This document shows positions 44,047 through 52,310 of a stretch of 64,000 nucleotides of DNA, piece by piece. The stretch spans positions 434,001 to 498,000 of the forward strand of contig NZ_CABPSK010000001.1 in assembly GCF_902459645.1 (NCBI RefSeq). Direction: 5' to 3'. A program made the translations under genes and the position numbers. Position 1 is the stretch's first letter; each line of letters starts with the position of its first letter. The stretch comes from Pandoraea pneumonica. GTDB taxonomy: Bacteria > Pseudomonadota > Gammaproteobacteria > Burkholderiales > Burkholderiaceae. The notes under the pieces were generated by a model. It had not been told where the DNA came from. It saw nothing but the letters and a program-made list of their open reading frames with translations, and searched no databases.

Positions 44047-45207
44047 TTAGGCCGGGCGCGCGCCCAGACGCCACAACGACGTCACTTCCACGCGGCGTGC
44101 GGCATGCAGCGGATCGTTGGCATCGGCGGCCTTCTGGTGTTGCGGGCGCACGTCGTGACGCGCGAGTACCACCAGACCGGCGCCATGAATCCACGACAGC
44201 AGCGTTTCGCGCGTGCGCAGTCCCAAGTGTTCTGCCAGATCGGAGAGCACCAGCCAGCCCTCGCCACCCGGGCTCAGATGCGCGGCCAACCCGTTCAGGA
44301 AGCCCTTGAGCATCTGGCTGTCCGGATCGTAGATCGCATGTTCGATCGGCGCGTTCGCCTTGGCCGGTACCCACGGCGGGTTGCAGACGACCAGCCGCGC
44401 ACGGCCTTCCGGGAACAGATCGGCGTCGACGATCTTCACCGAACGCTCCAACCCGAGTCGCGCAATGTTTTCGCGGGCACAGCCCAGCGCTCGAGGATCG
44501 CGATCGGTGCCGATCACTTGTTGCACCCCGCGACGGGCCAGCAGCGCGGCGATCACCCCGGTACCCGTACCGACGTCGAAGGCCAGCGAGGTGTTCGGCA
44601 GCGGCGCTTGCTCGATCAACTGAAGATATTCCCCGCGCACCGGCGAGAAGACGCCGTACCACGGGTGAATGGTCGAGCCCAGTGCGGGCACCGACACGCC
44701 TTTCTTGCGCCACTCGTGCGCACCGATCAAGCCGAGAATCTCACGCAGCGAGGCAACGCTCGACTGGTCGTCCGGCGCGCCCCATGCTTCGGCGCAAGCT
44801 TCTCGTACGTCCGGTGCGCGGCGCAGCGGAATGCCGTAGTCGGCGTCGAGCGGCACGAGCACCATGCCAAGAATGCGGGCGCGCTGGGCCTGCGCCATGC
44901 GGTGTTTGTGGAACGCATCGGCGGGGCCAGCGACGACGGGCGCGGCATCTTTCGACGGCTTACGGCGCACGCGCTGCGGGCGGTCGACGCGGCGTGCCAT
45001 GGCCAGCATCAACTGGCGGGCGTTCTGGTAATCGCCGCGATACAGCAGGGCGGTACCGCCGCAAGCGAGGTGATAGGCGTCGTCGGCGGTAATCGTGTCA
45101 TCGACGACTTCGACGCGGCGCGGCGGCATCACGCCGGCTTCGGAGCGCCAGCGGGCGGTGACGGGGCGACCGTCTTCGGTCCAGGCGAGCGTCGGGGTAG
45201 TGTTCAT
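44047..45207 (-). CDS. Class I SAM-dependent methyltransferase with NPPW motif
   Basis: A 386-aa methyltransferase. The C-terminal catalytic domain has motif I DVGTGTGVIAALLARRG (about residue 211) and the adenine/glutamine/guanine-type motif NPPWVP (about residue 276), as in RsmC, PrmC and related enzymes that methylate a planar nitrogen in rRNA or protein. The N-terminal 160 residues form a separate, less conserved domain (SEAGVMPPRRVEVVDDTITA). The start gives MNTTPTLAWTEDGRPV; a 39-residue upstream extension is unsupported. The exact substrate is unknown. Confidence 0.85.
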   Translation of the reverse strand: MNTTPTLAWTEDGRPVTARWRSEAGVMPPRRVEVVDDTITADDAYHLACGGTALLYRGDYQNARQLMLAMARRVDRPQRVRRKPSKDAAPVVAGPADAFHKHRMAQAQRARILGMVLVPLDADYGIPLRRAPDVREACAEAWGAPDDQSSVASLREILGLIGAHEWRKKGVSVPALGSTIHPWYGVFSPVRGEYLQLIEQAPLPNTSLAFDVGTGTGVIAALLARRGVQQVIGTDRDPRALGCARENIARLGLERSVKIVDADLFPEGRARLVVCNPPWVPAKANAPIEHAIYDPDSQMLKGFLNGLAAHLSPGGEGWLVLSDLAEHLGLRTRETLLSWIHGAGLVVLARHDVRPQHQKAADANDPLHAARRVEVTSLWRLGARPA

Positions 45208-45401
45208 GCGTAGTCTTCTGAAAGCGTGGCGGCGCGCGAAAGGTCGCGCTGGGGGGTATCCGAGGGCGTCCGCGTGTGCGGACAGGCGCTGTAGAACGTC
45301 GTTCGAGTGCGTCGGGTTTCTCACGCAATTGCGCGCCGGAAGTGCGCATTATGCCTGTGTTGGCGTCGCGCAGGGCAAAGCGCCGTGCCACCGCCAGGGG
45401 T

Positions 45402-47360
45402 TCAAGGGGCCGCGTGGGGTGTGGAGCGAGGCGCTTCACGCCCGTCGTCAGCCGCCCCAAACAGCAAGCCGATCGCCTCGCGCAGTGCTTCGTCGAGCAT
45501 GCGATCGATGCCGGGCACCGGTGGCGCAGGCAGGTCGGGTGCCGCGCCGCCGTGGCGAAGCGCTGCCGCCATGTGCGTGAGGACGGCCGCCGCCGGATGT
45601 ACTGCCGCATCGTGATCGTCGCCATGCGGCACGGTATCGGTAATTGCGTTGGCCACGCGTTCGAGCGAAATCAGCGCGGGCCACCAGCGTGCCGCACGAC
45701 GGCTGACCAGCGGCGGCTCCGACAACGCCCGTTGCAGCGCGATACGGGCATCGTCGAGCGCCTTATAGCTCGCCCGCCGCGCGGCAAACGCCGCGTCGGC
45801 ATCGTGTGTGTCGGCCAGCGCCGCGTAACGGCCTAGCGCATCGAGCGCAATGGCGACGCGCTCGTCGAGTTGCCTACGTTCCCACTTCGCCCATGGCAAA
45901 TACCCCACGAGCAAGACGATGGCGCATGCCGCCACCGCGTCGATGAAGCGCGCGAGCGCAATATCCTGACTGCCGGGCTGTAGCGCGCCCATCACGAGCA
46001 TGAGAATCGGCAGCAGCAGGGCACTGAACAGCCCGTAGTTACGGCGCAAGGCCCAGGGCAGGCACGCTGCCAGCGGAATCAGGGCGACGAAACTCACCAG
46101 GCCATTGCGGTCGATGGCGACCACGGCCGCCGACAACGCGACGCCGATAATGCTGCCCACACCGCTTTGCAGGGCACGCGCGAACACCGAGCCGTAATTC
46201 GGCTTGAAGATCACCACGACGATCAGCGGCACCCAGTACGAACGGGGCAACGCGGTGACGGCGATGAAGATTTGGGCGACGAGTACACATAACCCGATAC
46301 GCACGAGATAGCGCCACACATCGGGCCACGGCCACTTCGGCATCCAGCGCGGGTGCGCGGGGGCGCGCGCTTGATGGCGGGCTAGCGCTACCAGCGGCGG
46401 CTCGGCAGCGTGCACGGTCCCAGTCAGCAAGGGTTCGGCGCGATGTAGCGCGGCAGCGAGGGCGGGCGCATGGTTATCGGTCGCAGCATCGGCGGCGGCG
46501 CTGACGTTGATCGGATGGTCGCGGGCAATGCTGCGGGCCATCGCGTACAGGGCCCTGCCGAGCGGCGCAGGCAACGGTTGTCCGACCTGTGCCAGCCCGA
46601 TGACGGCCGCCGTGACCGGTTCGGCGGCCAGTATCTGCGCGGCACGCCGCTCCAAGACATCCCAACCGCTGGCCGTGCTGGCGCGCGCGGTCAACAAGGT
46701 GTCGTAGGCCGCCGCGATGGCGTTTTCGAGCGAACGGCGGGCGAGCCGGACCCGAGGCGTGCCGCTGGCATCGAGGACGTTCGCCAACTGCTGATAGATG
46801 GCCGCCACGGCGTCGCGCTCGGCAGCGCCGGGGTGCCGCAGCCAGTGAATCGCCATGAGCATCACGCTGAAGATGCCCCCCGCAGCGAGCAACAGCGGGG
46901 CACGCCATTCCGGGGGCGGCAGCGCGAGGCCCCAGCCGACGATGAGATAGACAGCGCCTTGCAGCGTCGCCGCCGATGCCACGTTGCCGAACGTGCCGAT
47001 AAAGCTCAGCAGCAGAATCGCCAATTGCAGCAAGACATGGGCGAGCCAATGGCTTTCCAAACCGACGGTATGGATGAGCATGCCCGCGTAGAAGCCTGCG
47101 ACGCCGGTGGCGACGGTCAGCAGAATCGAGCGCGCCCGGGCGCGGTAAGGGCCGGTGCGGTCGCCTGTGATGGCGGGCAGGGCGCCCAGCGCAAAGAGCG
47201 ACGCATTGGCCCCCTGACCGATGGCGACGCCGACGACGGTCGGAATGGCCACGGACAAGGCGGCATGTAGGGCATCCCAGCGGGAGAAGGCGACCGGCTC
47301 CAGGCGCGCGAGCCGTGAAATCCACGCCACACGGCGGCTGGGTTCAGGTGTCATCGGCAT
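45402..47360 (-). CDS. FUSC-family inner-membrane transporter
   Basis: A 652-aa protein with two clusters of about five to six helices (about residues 30-165 and 365-490), each followed by a soluble helical region, the fusaric-acid-resistance/aromatic-acid efflux (FUSC) layout. Recognisable stretches include VAIGQGANASLFALGALPAI and SYWVPLIVVVIFKPNYGSVF, the latter a FUSC hallmark. No periplasmic adaptor or outer-membrane factor gene is adjacent. It is the third gene of a minus-strand set (bcsR-like, HAD phosphatase, FUSC), starting 30 bases after the HAD gene. No strong ribosome-binding site is seen; a second ATG two codons downstream is equally likely. Confidence 0.85.
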   Translation of the reverse strand: MPMTPEPSRRVAWISRLARLEPVAFSRWDALHAALSVAIPTVVGVAIGQGANASLFALGALPAITGDRTGPYRARARSILLTVATGVAGFYAGMLIHTVGLESHWLAHVLLQLAILLLSFIGTFGNVASAATLQGAVYLIVGWGLALPPPEWRAPLLLAAGGIFSVMLMAIHWLRHPGAAERDAVAAIYQQLANVLDASGTPRVRLARRSLENAIAAAYDTLLTARASTASGWDVLERRAAQILAAEPVTAAVIGLAQVGQPLPAPLGRALYAMARSIARDHPINVSAAADAATDNHAPALAAALHRAEPLLTGTVHAAEPPLVALARHQARAPAHPRWMPKWPWPDVWRYLVRIGLCVLVAQIFIAVTALPRSYWVPLIVVVIFKPNYGSVFARALQSGVGSIIGVALSAAVVAIDRNGLVSFVALIPLAACLPWALRRNYGLFSALLLPILMLVMGALQPGSQDIALARFIDAVAACAIVLLVGYLPWAKWERRQLDERVAIALDALGRYAALADTHDADAAFAARRASYKALDDARIALQRALSEPPLVSRRAARWWPALISLERVANAITDTVPHGDDHDAAVHPAAAVLTHMAAALRHGGAAPDLPAPPVPGIDRMLDEALREAIGLLFGAADDGREAPRSTPHAAP

Positions 47361-47390
47361 GGGCGGGCACGTCGCAACACGATGAGACGT

Positions 47391-48038
47391 TCAGGACGCG
47401 CGCGGCGCGTCATCGTCCATGAGCGGCATGAGCTTGCCTTGCCCGCGAATCCAGGCGTGGTCGGCCCGCTCGGCCATTTCCTTGTCGCCGCGGCTGTCGC
47501 CATAGGCGAAGAGCACCCGGGGCGGCGCGTTGCCCCACCACGCTTCGAGACGTCGCACCTTTTCCGGCCCCCAGCAGTTCGGCTTGGCGAACTGCCCGGC
47601 AAACCGGCCATGGGCGTCGAACGCGAGCTCGGTACTCAGCACGGCATCGAAGCCGATCGATGCCGCCCATGGGCGCAAATACAAGCCTGGCGAGGCGCTC
47701 ACGAGCACAACGCGATGTCCCATGGCGCGATGCTGGCGCACCCGCGCGAGCATTTCGGGGCGCACGAGCGCGGGCAGGCCGTCATCGACGAAGCGCTTGG
47801 CTTCGGCGTCGAGTTGCGTCTGGGGGCGTGCACCGAGCGTGGTGCGAAGGAAATGCGCTTTGGCCGTGCCGCGATCCAACATTTTGAGCGCCGCGCCAAC
47901 GAGCCATGGCGACGCGAGCAGCGCGCCGAGGACAAAGCGCGGCGTGCCCACGGTACGGCGCACGAAGACGCGCAGGCTATCGGTCGTGGAAATCGTGCCG
48001 TCGAAATCGAACGCGGCAACGACGGAAGCGTCTCGCAT
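47391..48038 (-). CDS. HAD-IB family hydrolase
   Basis: A 215-aa phosphatase of the SerB/PgpC-like HAD-IB group. Motif I is FDFDGT with nucleophile D11 and general acid D13, motif II is VVLVSASPG, and motif IV is YGDSRGDKEM. A hydrophobic stretch (FVLGALLASPWLVGAALK) lies in the cap region, as in lipid-phosphate phosphatases. Possible substrates are phosphatidylglycerophosphate or other phosphomonoesters. It begins 6 bases after the bcsR-like gene and 30 bases before the FUSC gene, so the three are co-transcribed. Confidence 0.87.
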   Translation of the reverse strand: MRDASVVAAFDFDGTISTTDSLRVFVRRTVGTPRFVLGALLASPWLVGAALKMLDRGTAKAHFLRTTLGARPQTQLDAEAKRFVDDGLPALVRPEMLARVRQHRAMGHRVVLVSASPGLYLRPWAASIGFDAVLSTELAFDAHGRFAGQFAKPNCWGPEKVRRLEAWWGNAPPRVLFAYGDSRGDKEMAERADHAWIRGQGKLMPLMDDDAPRAS

Positions 48039-48044
48039 GCCGGG

Positions 48045-48359
48045 TCAGCTCGCGCTGAGCGATGAAGGTGACGCGGGGACGGAGGGAGACGGCGATGCGG
48101 GTGACGCTGAAGGATCTGAGAGTGACGAGCCAGCCGAAGCCGCCTTCGAAACACGCGAATCGGTGAAGGCCACCAGATGCGGCCAGCGAGCGCGTGCTTG
48201 CTGCGCCCCGACCACTGCCTGTTCGTCGCGGTAGACCGGCAGCACGTCGAAACCGATGGTCTCGCGCAGTCGATCGATGTCGGACGGGTTGCGCCGCTCG
48301 ATGAGAGCGTCGGCCGCATCCGGCATTACGGTGGAGGGCGAAATATCGTTCTGGCTCAT
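48045..48359 (-). CDS. bcsR: BcsR-like cellulose biosynthesis protein
   Basis: A 104-aa protein. The central part (NPSDIDRLRETIGFDVLPVY followed by RDEQAVVGAQQARARWPHLV) follows the pattern of E. coli BcsR (DIVALKQAFSLPDIDYADIS, then QLAAALKRWPLLAEF), which binds BcsQ and is needed for cellulose secretion. The C-terminal 30 residues are a Ser/Pro/Ala tail not present in BcsR. It sits immediately upstream of bcsB but on the opposite strand, followed by the HAD and FUSC genes. An ATG three codons upstream (48368) is an alternative start; neither has a clear ribosome-binding site, and TATAGA lies just before them. Assignment rests on short similarity plus position. Confidence 0.65.
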   Translation of the reverse strand: MSQNDISPSTVMPDAADALIERRNPSDIDRLRETIGFDVLPVYRDEQAVVGAQQARARWPHLVAFTDSRVSKAASAGSSLSDPSASPASPSPSVPASPSSLSAS

Positions 48360-48674
48360 GCCGGGCATTCTATACGGTGCACGCGCGCCACTGCAATTAC
48401 CACGGCAACCGGTCTGCCGCGTTGACCAGCCGTTGTACCCGCAACACGACACCCGGAGGCTAACGCTCGCTTGATACCGGCTGCGAGGCAGGCTAGCATG
48501 ACGCAACGTGCCATTTCCAGAAAGACGGGCTGCGCTGTCCCGCCAAGACCCCGGCAATCCGTAGTAGTCGATGCGGAGAGTTCGAAAGCGACGTAGAGGG
48601 AGACGTCGGGTCGTCAGGGCGAGGCTCGTTGTGAGGTGGCGATCACAAGACAAGAAACAGATGAGGCATCTAAC
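48360..48674. other. Divergent intergenic region bcsR-like / bcsB
   Basis: 315 bases without a gene, containing the outward promoters for the cellulose operon (candidate at 48471-48499) and for the bcsR-like gene. No c-di-GMP riboswitch or clear operator was recognised. Confidence 0.6.
48471..48499 (+). promoter_or_regulatory. Sigma-70-like promoter candidate for the cellulose operon
   Basis: TTGATA (48471-48476) and TAGCAT (48494-48499) are separated by 17 bases, matching 5 of 6 and 4 of 6 consensus positions. The site lies 175 bases before the bcsB start. Confidence 0.5.
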
Positions 48675-51035
48675 ATGCAGCTTCGAAGGTCTTGGTCGCG
48701 TCGTTGGAAAGTCTCAGCCATCGGTTTGCTCGTCATGGCAGCCATGGATCCCGGTGGTGTCACGCTCGCGGGAGCGGCCCCCACCGCGGTAAAGGGCAAA
48801 AGCACCGCATCGCCCGCTGCGACAGCATCGCCGCCTACTGCTGCCTCGGGCGCCACGGCGAGTGATGCCACGGCTTCCCCGGTCGTACTCACCCCCCCAG
48901 CGCCGGGCATCAGCGAGCGCACGGTTACTTTCGCCCAGTTAGGTCAAACGACAGGGTTGCGTCTACGCGGCACGGAAGGCTCCGGCGACGTAAATTTCGG
49001 AATCCGACTCGATCAGACGGTCGCCTCGGCGCTTCTCCGGTTGCGTTACACCTATTCGCCCGCCCTCATTCCCGATCTCTCGCAACTCAAGGTTTATCTC
49101 AACGAAGAGCTGATCGCCACCCTACCGTTCAACAAAGAAGAGGGTGGTAAGAACCTGGTGCGCGAGATACCGCTCGACCCGCGTCTGCTCTCCGGCTTCA
49201 ATCGCGTGCGGCTCGTGCTCATCGGTCACTACACGATGGAGTGCGAAGACCCGACCCATTCCAGCTTGTGGGCCGACATCAGCCCGCAAAGCGAAGTCGT
49301 CACGAGCACGCAACCGCTCACGATTCGGAACGATCTCTCGACGCTGCCCACACCGTTCATCGATCGGCACGACAACCGCGATCTCGCAATTCCGTTTGTC
49401 TTCGGCGCACCGCCGTCGCTTGCCGTCGTGCACGCCGCCGGTGTGGTTGCCACGTGGGCGGGTGCGTTGGGCGACTACCGCCGCACGCGCTTCCCGGTCG
49501 ATGTGAACGAACTGCCGAACAAGCATGCGATTGTCTTTGCGACCAATGACACGCGTCCGGCCGCGCTAAATCTGCCAGCGGTCGATGCGCCGACGTTGCG
49601 CATGATGTCGAACCCCAACAATCCGTCGCTCAAGCTGCTTGTGCTGCAAGGGCGCGATGCCAAGGATCTAGAGACGGCCGCGCTGGCGCTCGTCTCGGGC
49701 CGTGCGGCGCTCTCGGGGGAGTCGGCACGTATCAATGCCCTCGAACCTCTGCCGCCGCGCCAGGCGTACGACGCGCCGCGCTGGGTGCGCACCGATCGTC
49801 CGGTGAAGCTGGGCGAACTGGTCGACAATCCATCCGACTTGCAAGGCAGCGGCTACATGCCGTGGCCGATTCGCATCCAACTCAACCTGCCCGCCGATTT
49901 ACTGACGTGGCAAAACACGGGGGTGCCGCTCGATCTGAAATATCGCTACACCCCGCCCGTGAAGCCCGACGATTCGTCGATGAGCGTGGCGATTAACGAT
50001 CAGTTCGTGCGCGCGTATCGACTGCGCTCGGCGGGCGCGAGTACCGACAAGAGCCACATGCTCGTCGAGTTGCTCTCCGACGGCACCATGGCCGACCGTA
50101 AGGACGTGCGCATTCCGGCGTTCCAGGTGGCGTCGCGCAATTCGCTGTCGTTCCAGTTTGCGATGGAACCGCACAAAGAAGGCATTTGCGCGCAGACGAT
50201 CACCAACGCGGCGCGCTCGGCCATCGATGCCGACTCGACCATCGACTTCAGCGGACTGCCGCACTACGCCGAGATGCCGAATCTGAGCTTCTTCGTGGGC
50301 AGCGGTTACCCATTCACCAAATATGCCGACCTGGCGCAGACGGCCATCATCACGTCGAAGACGCCAGATGCCTCGGAACTCGAGACAGTTTTCTCGACAC
50401 TTGGGCAGTTTGGCCGCTCGACCGGCGTTTATGCCGACCGGTTCGAAGTGCTCGACACGACGCAAACCGACCGCTTCAAAGACCGCGACCTGTTGATCGT
50501 GGGCGGCAAGGACGCGGGCGATCTGCTGGCGAAATGGGGCAAGAGCTTCCCGCTGCTTATCGACCAGTCGCGCCGCTTGATGACGAGTCAGCCGCAAGGC
50601 TATCGCGGCGACGGGGCCACGGGTTCGGCGCTCGCGGCCAGCCGTGTTGGGCCGGCGCGTATGGACGCCCAGTCGGACGGTGCGCTTGCAGCGCTGGTCG
50701 GTTTCGAGTCGCCCGTGAGCAGTACGCGCTCGGTGGTGGCGATTAACGCGACGAGCAATAAGACGCTGCTTAACGTGGTCGATGTCGTCGATGACAGCGT
50801 GCAGCGCGCCGAGATTCATGGCGATCTCGCCGTGGTCAATGGCACACGCGTGGAATCGTTCCGGCTGGGGCAGACGTATTTCGTTGGCGATGTGAGTTGG
50901 TGGACGCGCATTCGCTATCACCTCTCGAGCCATCCGATTCTCGTGGGTATCGTGGCGTTGCTGGCGGCGTTCGCGATCGCACTCAAATGCTTTGGGTGGT
51001 TGCAGCGTCGCGCCGCGCGTCGGCTGGAGAAGTAA
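48675..51035 (+). CDS. bcsB: Cellulose synthase periplasmic subunit BcsB
   Basis: A 786-aa membrane-anchored periplasmic protein. The chosen ATG has GAGG eight bases upstream and opens a signal peptide (RRWKVSAIGLLVMAAM); a GTG 39 bases upstream is the alternative. Two repeats of carbohydrate-binding and flavodoxin-like domains follow (FAQLGQTTGLRLRGTEGSGD, RLRYTYSPALIPDLSQLKVY, ECEDPTHSSLWADISPQS). A single C-terminal helix (ILVGIVALLAAFAIALKCF) anchors it next to BcsA. It guides the nascent glucan across the periplasm. First gene of the bcsB-Z-C-Q-A-G operon; the stop codon touches the bcsZ start. Confidence 0.94.
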   Translation: MQLRRSWSRRWKVSAIGLLVMAAMDPGGVTLAGAAPTAVKGKSTASPAATASPPTAASGATASDATASPVVLTPPAPGISERTVTFAQLGQTTGLRLRGTEGSGDVNFGIRLDQTVASALLRLRYTYSPALIPDLSQLKVYLNEELIATLPFNKEEGGKNLVREIPLDPRLLSGFNRVRLVLIGHYTMECEDPTHSSLWADISPQSEVVTSTQPLTIRNDLSTLPTPFIDRHDNRDLAIPFVFGAPPSLAVVHAAGVVATWAGALGDYRRTRFPVDVNELPNKHAIVFATNDTRPAALNLPAVDAPTLRMMSNPNNPSLKLLVLQGRDAKDLETAALALVSGRAALSGESARINALEPLPPRQAYDAPRWVRTDRPVKLGELVDNPSDLQGSGYMPWPIRIQLNLPADLLTWQNTGVPLDLKYRYTPPVKPDDSSMSVAINDQFVRAYRLRSAGASTDKSHMLVELLSDGTMADRKDVRIPAFQVASRNSLSFQFAMEPHKEGICAQTITNAARSAIDADSTIDFSGLPHYAEMPNLSFFVGSGYPFTKYADLAQTAIITSKTPDASELETVFSTLGQFGRSTGVYADRFEVLDTTQTDRFKDRDLLIVGGKDAGDLLAKWGKSFPLLIDQSRRLMTSQPQGYRGDGATGSALAASRVGPARMDAQSDGALAALVGFESPVSSTRSVVAINATSNKTLLNVVDVVDDSVQRAEIHGDLAVVNGTRVESFRLGQTYFVGDVSWWTRIRYHLSSHPILVGIVALLAAFAIALKCFGWLQRRAARRLEK

Positions 51036-52310
51036 ATGAAACGCCCCGAAGCTCACGGCCGGCGCCGACGCGCCGTGCTGCGCGCGCTCGCGGCCGGTGG
51101 GGTAGCGCCCGTGCTTCCGCTCGTCGCGGGGTTATCGGGCGCGGCCAGCGCAGCACCAGCCAAACCTGTCCGTGCGGCGAGCCCGTCAGCGTCTGCGGCC
51201 AGCGCCACGCCGCAAGCGACAACGTCGCCAGCGCGTGCATGCCCGCCGGTCGACTGGCCCGAATGGACCCGCTTCAAGACGGCGTTCCTGTCAGACGACG
51301 GCCGCGTGATCGACCACAGCGAGGCCGATCTGCGCACCGTGTCGGAAGGACAGGCATATGCGATGACGTTTGCGCTCATCGCTAACGACCGCGCCGCGTT
51401 CGACAAGATCGTCGACTGGACCATTAACAATCTCGCGCAGGGCGACCTCACCGCGCACTTGCCTGCATGGCTTTGGGGCAAGAAGGACGACGGCCAGTGG
51501 GGCGTGCTCGATAGCAACCCCGCGAGCGATGCCGACATGTGGATTGCGTACGCGCTGGGCGAAGCGGGGCGCTTGTGGAACGTGCGGCGCTACACCGCGC
51601 TCGGTGCGCTCGTCGCCCGGCGCATTGCCGCCGAGGAAACCGATTTCGTCCCCGGCCTTGGCCGCACGCTGTTGCCTGCACCGGTTGGCTTTCATCCGGA
51701 AAAGGACTTGTGGCGGCTCAATCCGAGCTATGTCCCGATGCAAGTGGTACGCCGGTTGGCGGGACTGTTCCCAGAGAGCGGCTGGCCGCAACTGATTGCC
51801 TCGTCGCTCAAGCAAATCACGTTGACCGCGCCGCCGTTGGGTTTCGCGCCGGAATGGGCGATGTACCGCGCGGGCCACGGTTTCCAAATCGATCCGGAAA
51901 CGCAGGGCGAGGGCAGTTACAACGCGATTCGTGTCTATTTGTGGGCGGGCATGCTGGCCCCGGGCAGCGACGACTTCCACGCGTTGCAGCACACATTCAG
52001 CGGCATGCTCAAGTACGTCGCCAGCCATGGCGCGCCGCCTGAGCGCGTCAACACGCGCGACGGCACCGCCAAGCAGGACGGCCCCAGCGGCTTTTCGGCG
52101 GCACTGGTGCCGTTGCTTCAGACGCTCGGCGACACCGCAGGCGCGCAAGCGCAAATCGCGCGTGTGCATGCGCTGGACGCGCAATCGCCCCCGGGGTATT
52201 ACAGCTCGGTGCTGGCGCTGTTCGGTCTCGGCTGGCAGGCCGGACACTATCGTTTTGCCGCTGACGGCACGCTGCAACTGCCATGGGAGGGCGCTTGCGC
52301 GACACGCTGA
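51036..52310 (+). CDS. bcsZ: Periplasmic endoglucanase BcsZ (GH8)
   Basis: A 424-aa glycosyl hydrolase family 8 enzyme that trims beta-1,4-glucan during cellulose export. The catalytic acid is E104 in TVSEGQAYAMTFALIANDR; PAWLWG and DSNPASDADMWIAYALGEA are family blocks. The N terminus is basic with a four-arginine run before a hydrophobic stretch (HGRRRRAVLRALAAGGVAP), which looks more like a Tat signal than the usual Sec signal of BcsZ. It starts directly after the bcsB stop (TAAATG) and its end overlaps bcsC. Confidence 0.93.
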   Translation: MKRPEAHGRRRRAVLRALAAGGVAPVLPLVAGLSGAASAAPAKPVRAASPSASAASATPQATTSPARACPPVDWPEWTRFKTAFLSDDGRVIDHSEADLRTVSEGQAYAMTFALIANDRAAFDKIVDWTINNLAQGDLTAHLPAWLWGKKDDGQWGVLDSNPASDADMWIAYALGEAGRLWNVRRYTALGALVARRIAAEETDFVPGLGRTLLPAPVGFHPEKDLWRLNPSYVPMQVVRRLAGLFPESGWPQLIASSLKQITLTAPPLGFAPEWAMYRAGHGFQIDPETQGEGSYNAIRVYLWAGMLAPGSDDFHALQHTFSGMLKYVASHGAPPERVNTRDGTAKQDGPSGFSAALVPLLQTLGDTAGAQAQIARVHALDAQSPPGYYSSVLALFGLGWQAGHYRFAADGTLQLPWEGACATR

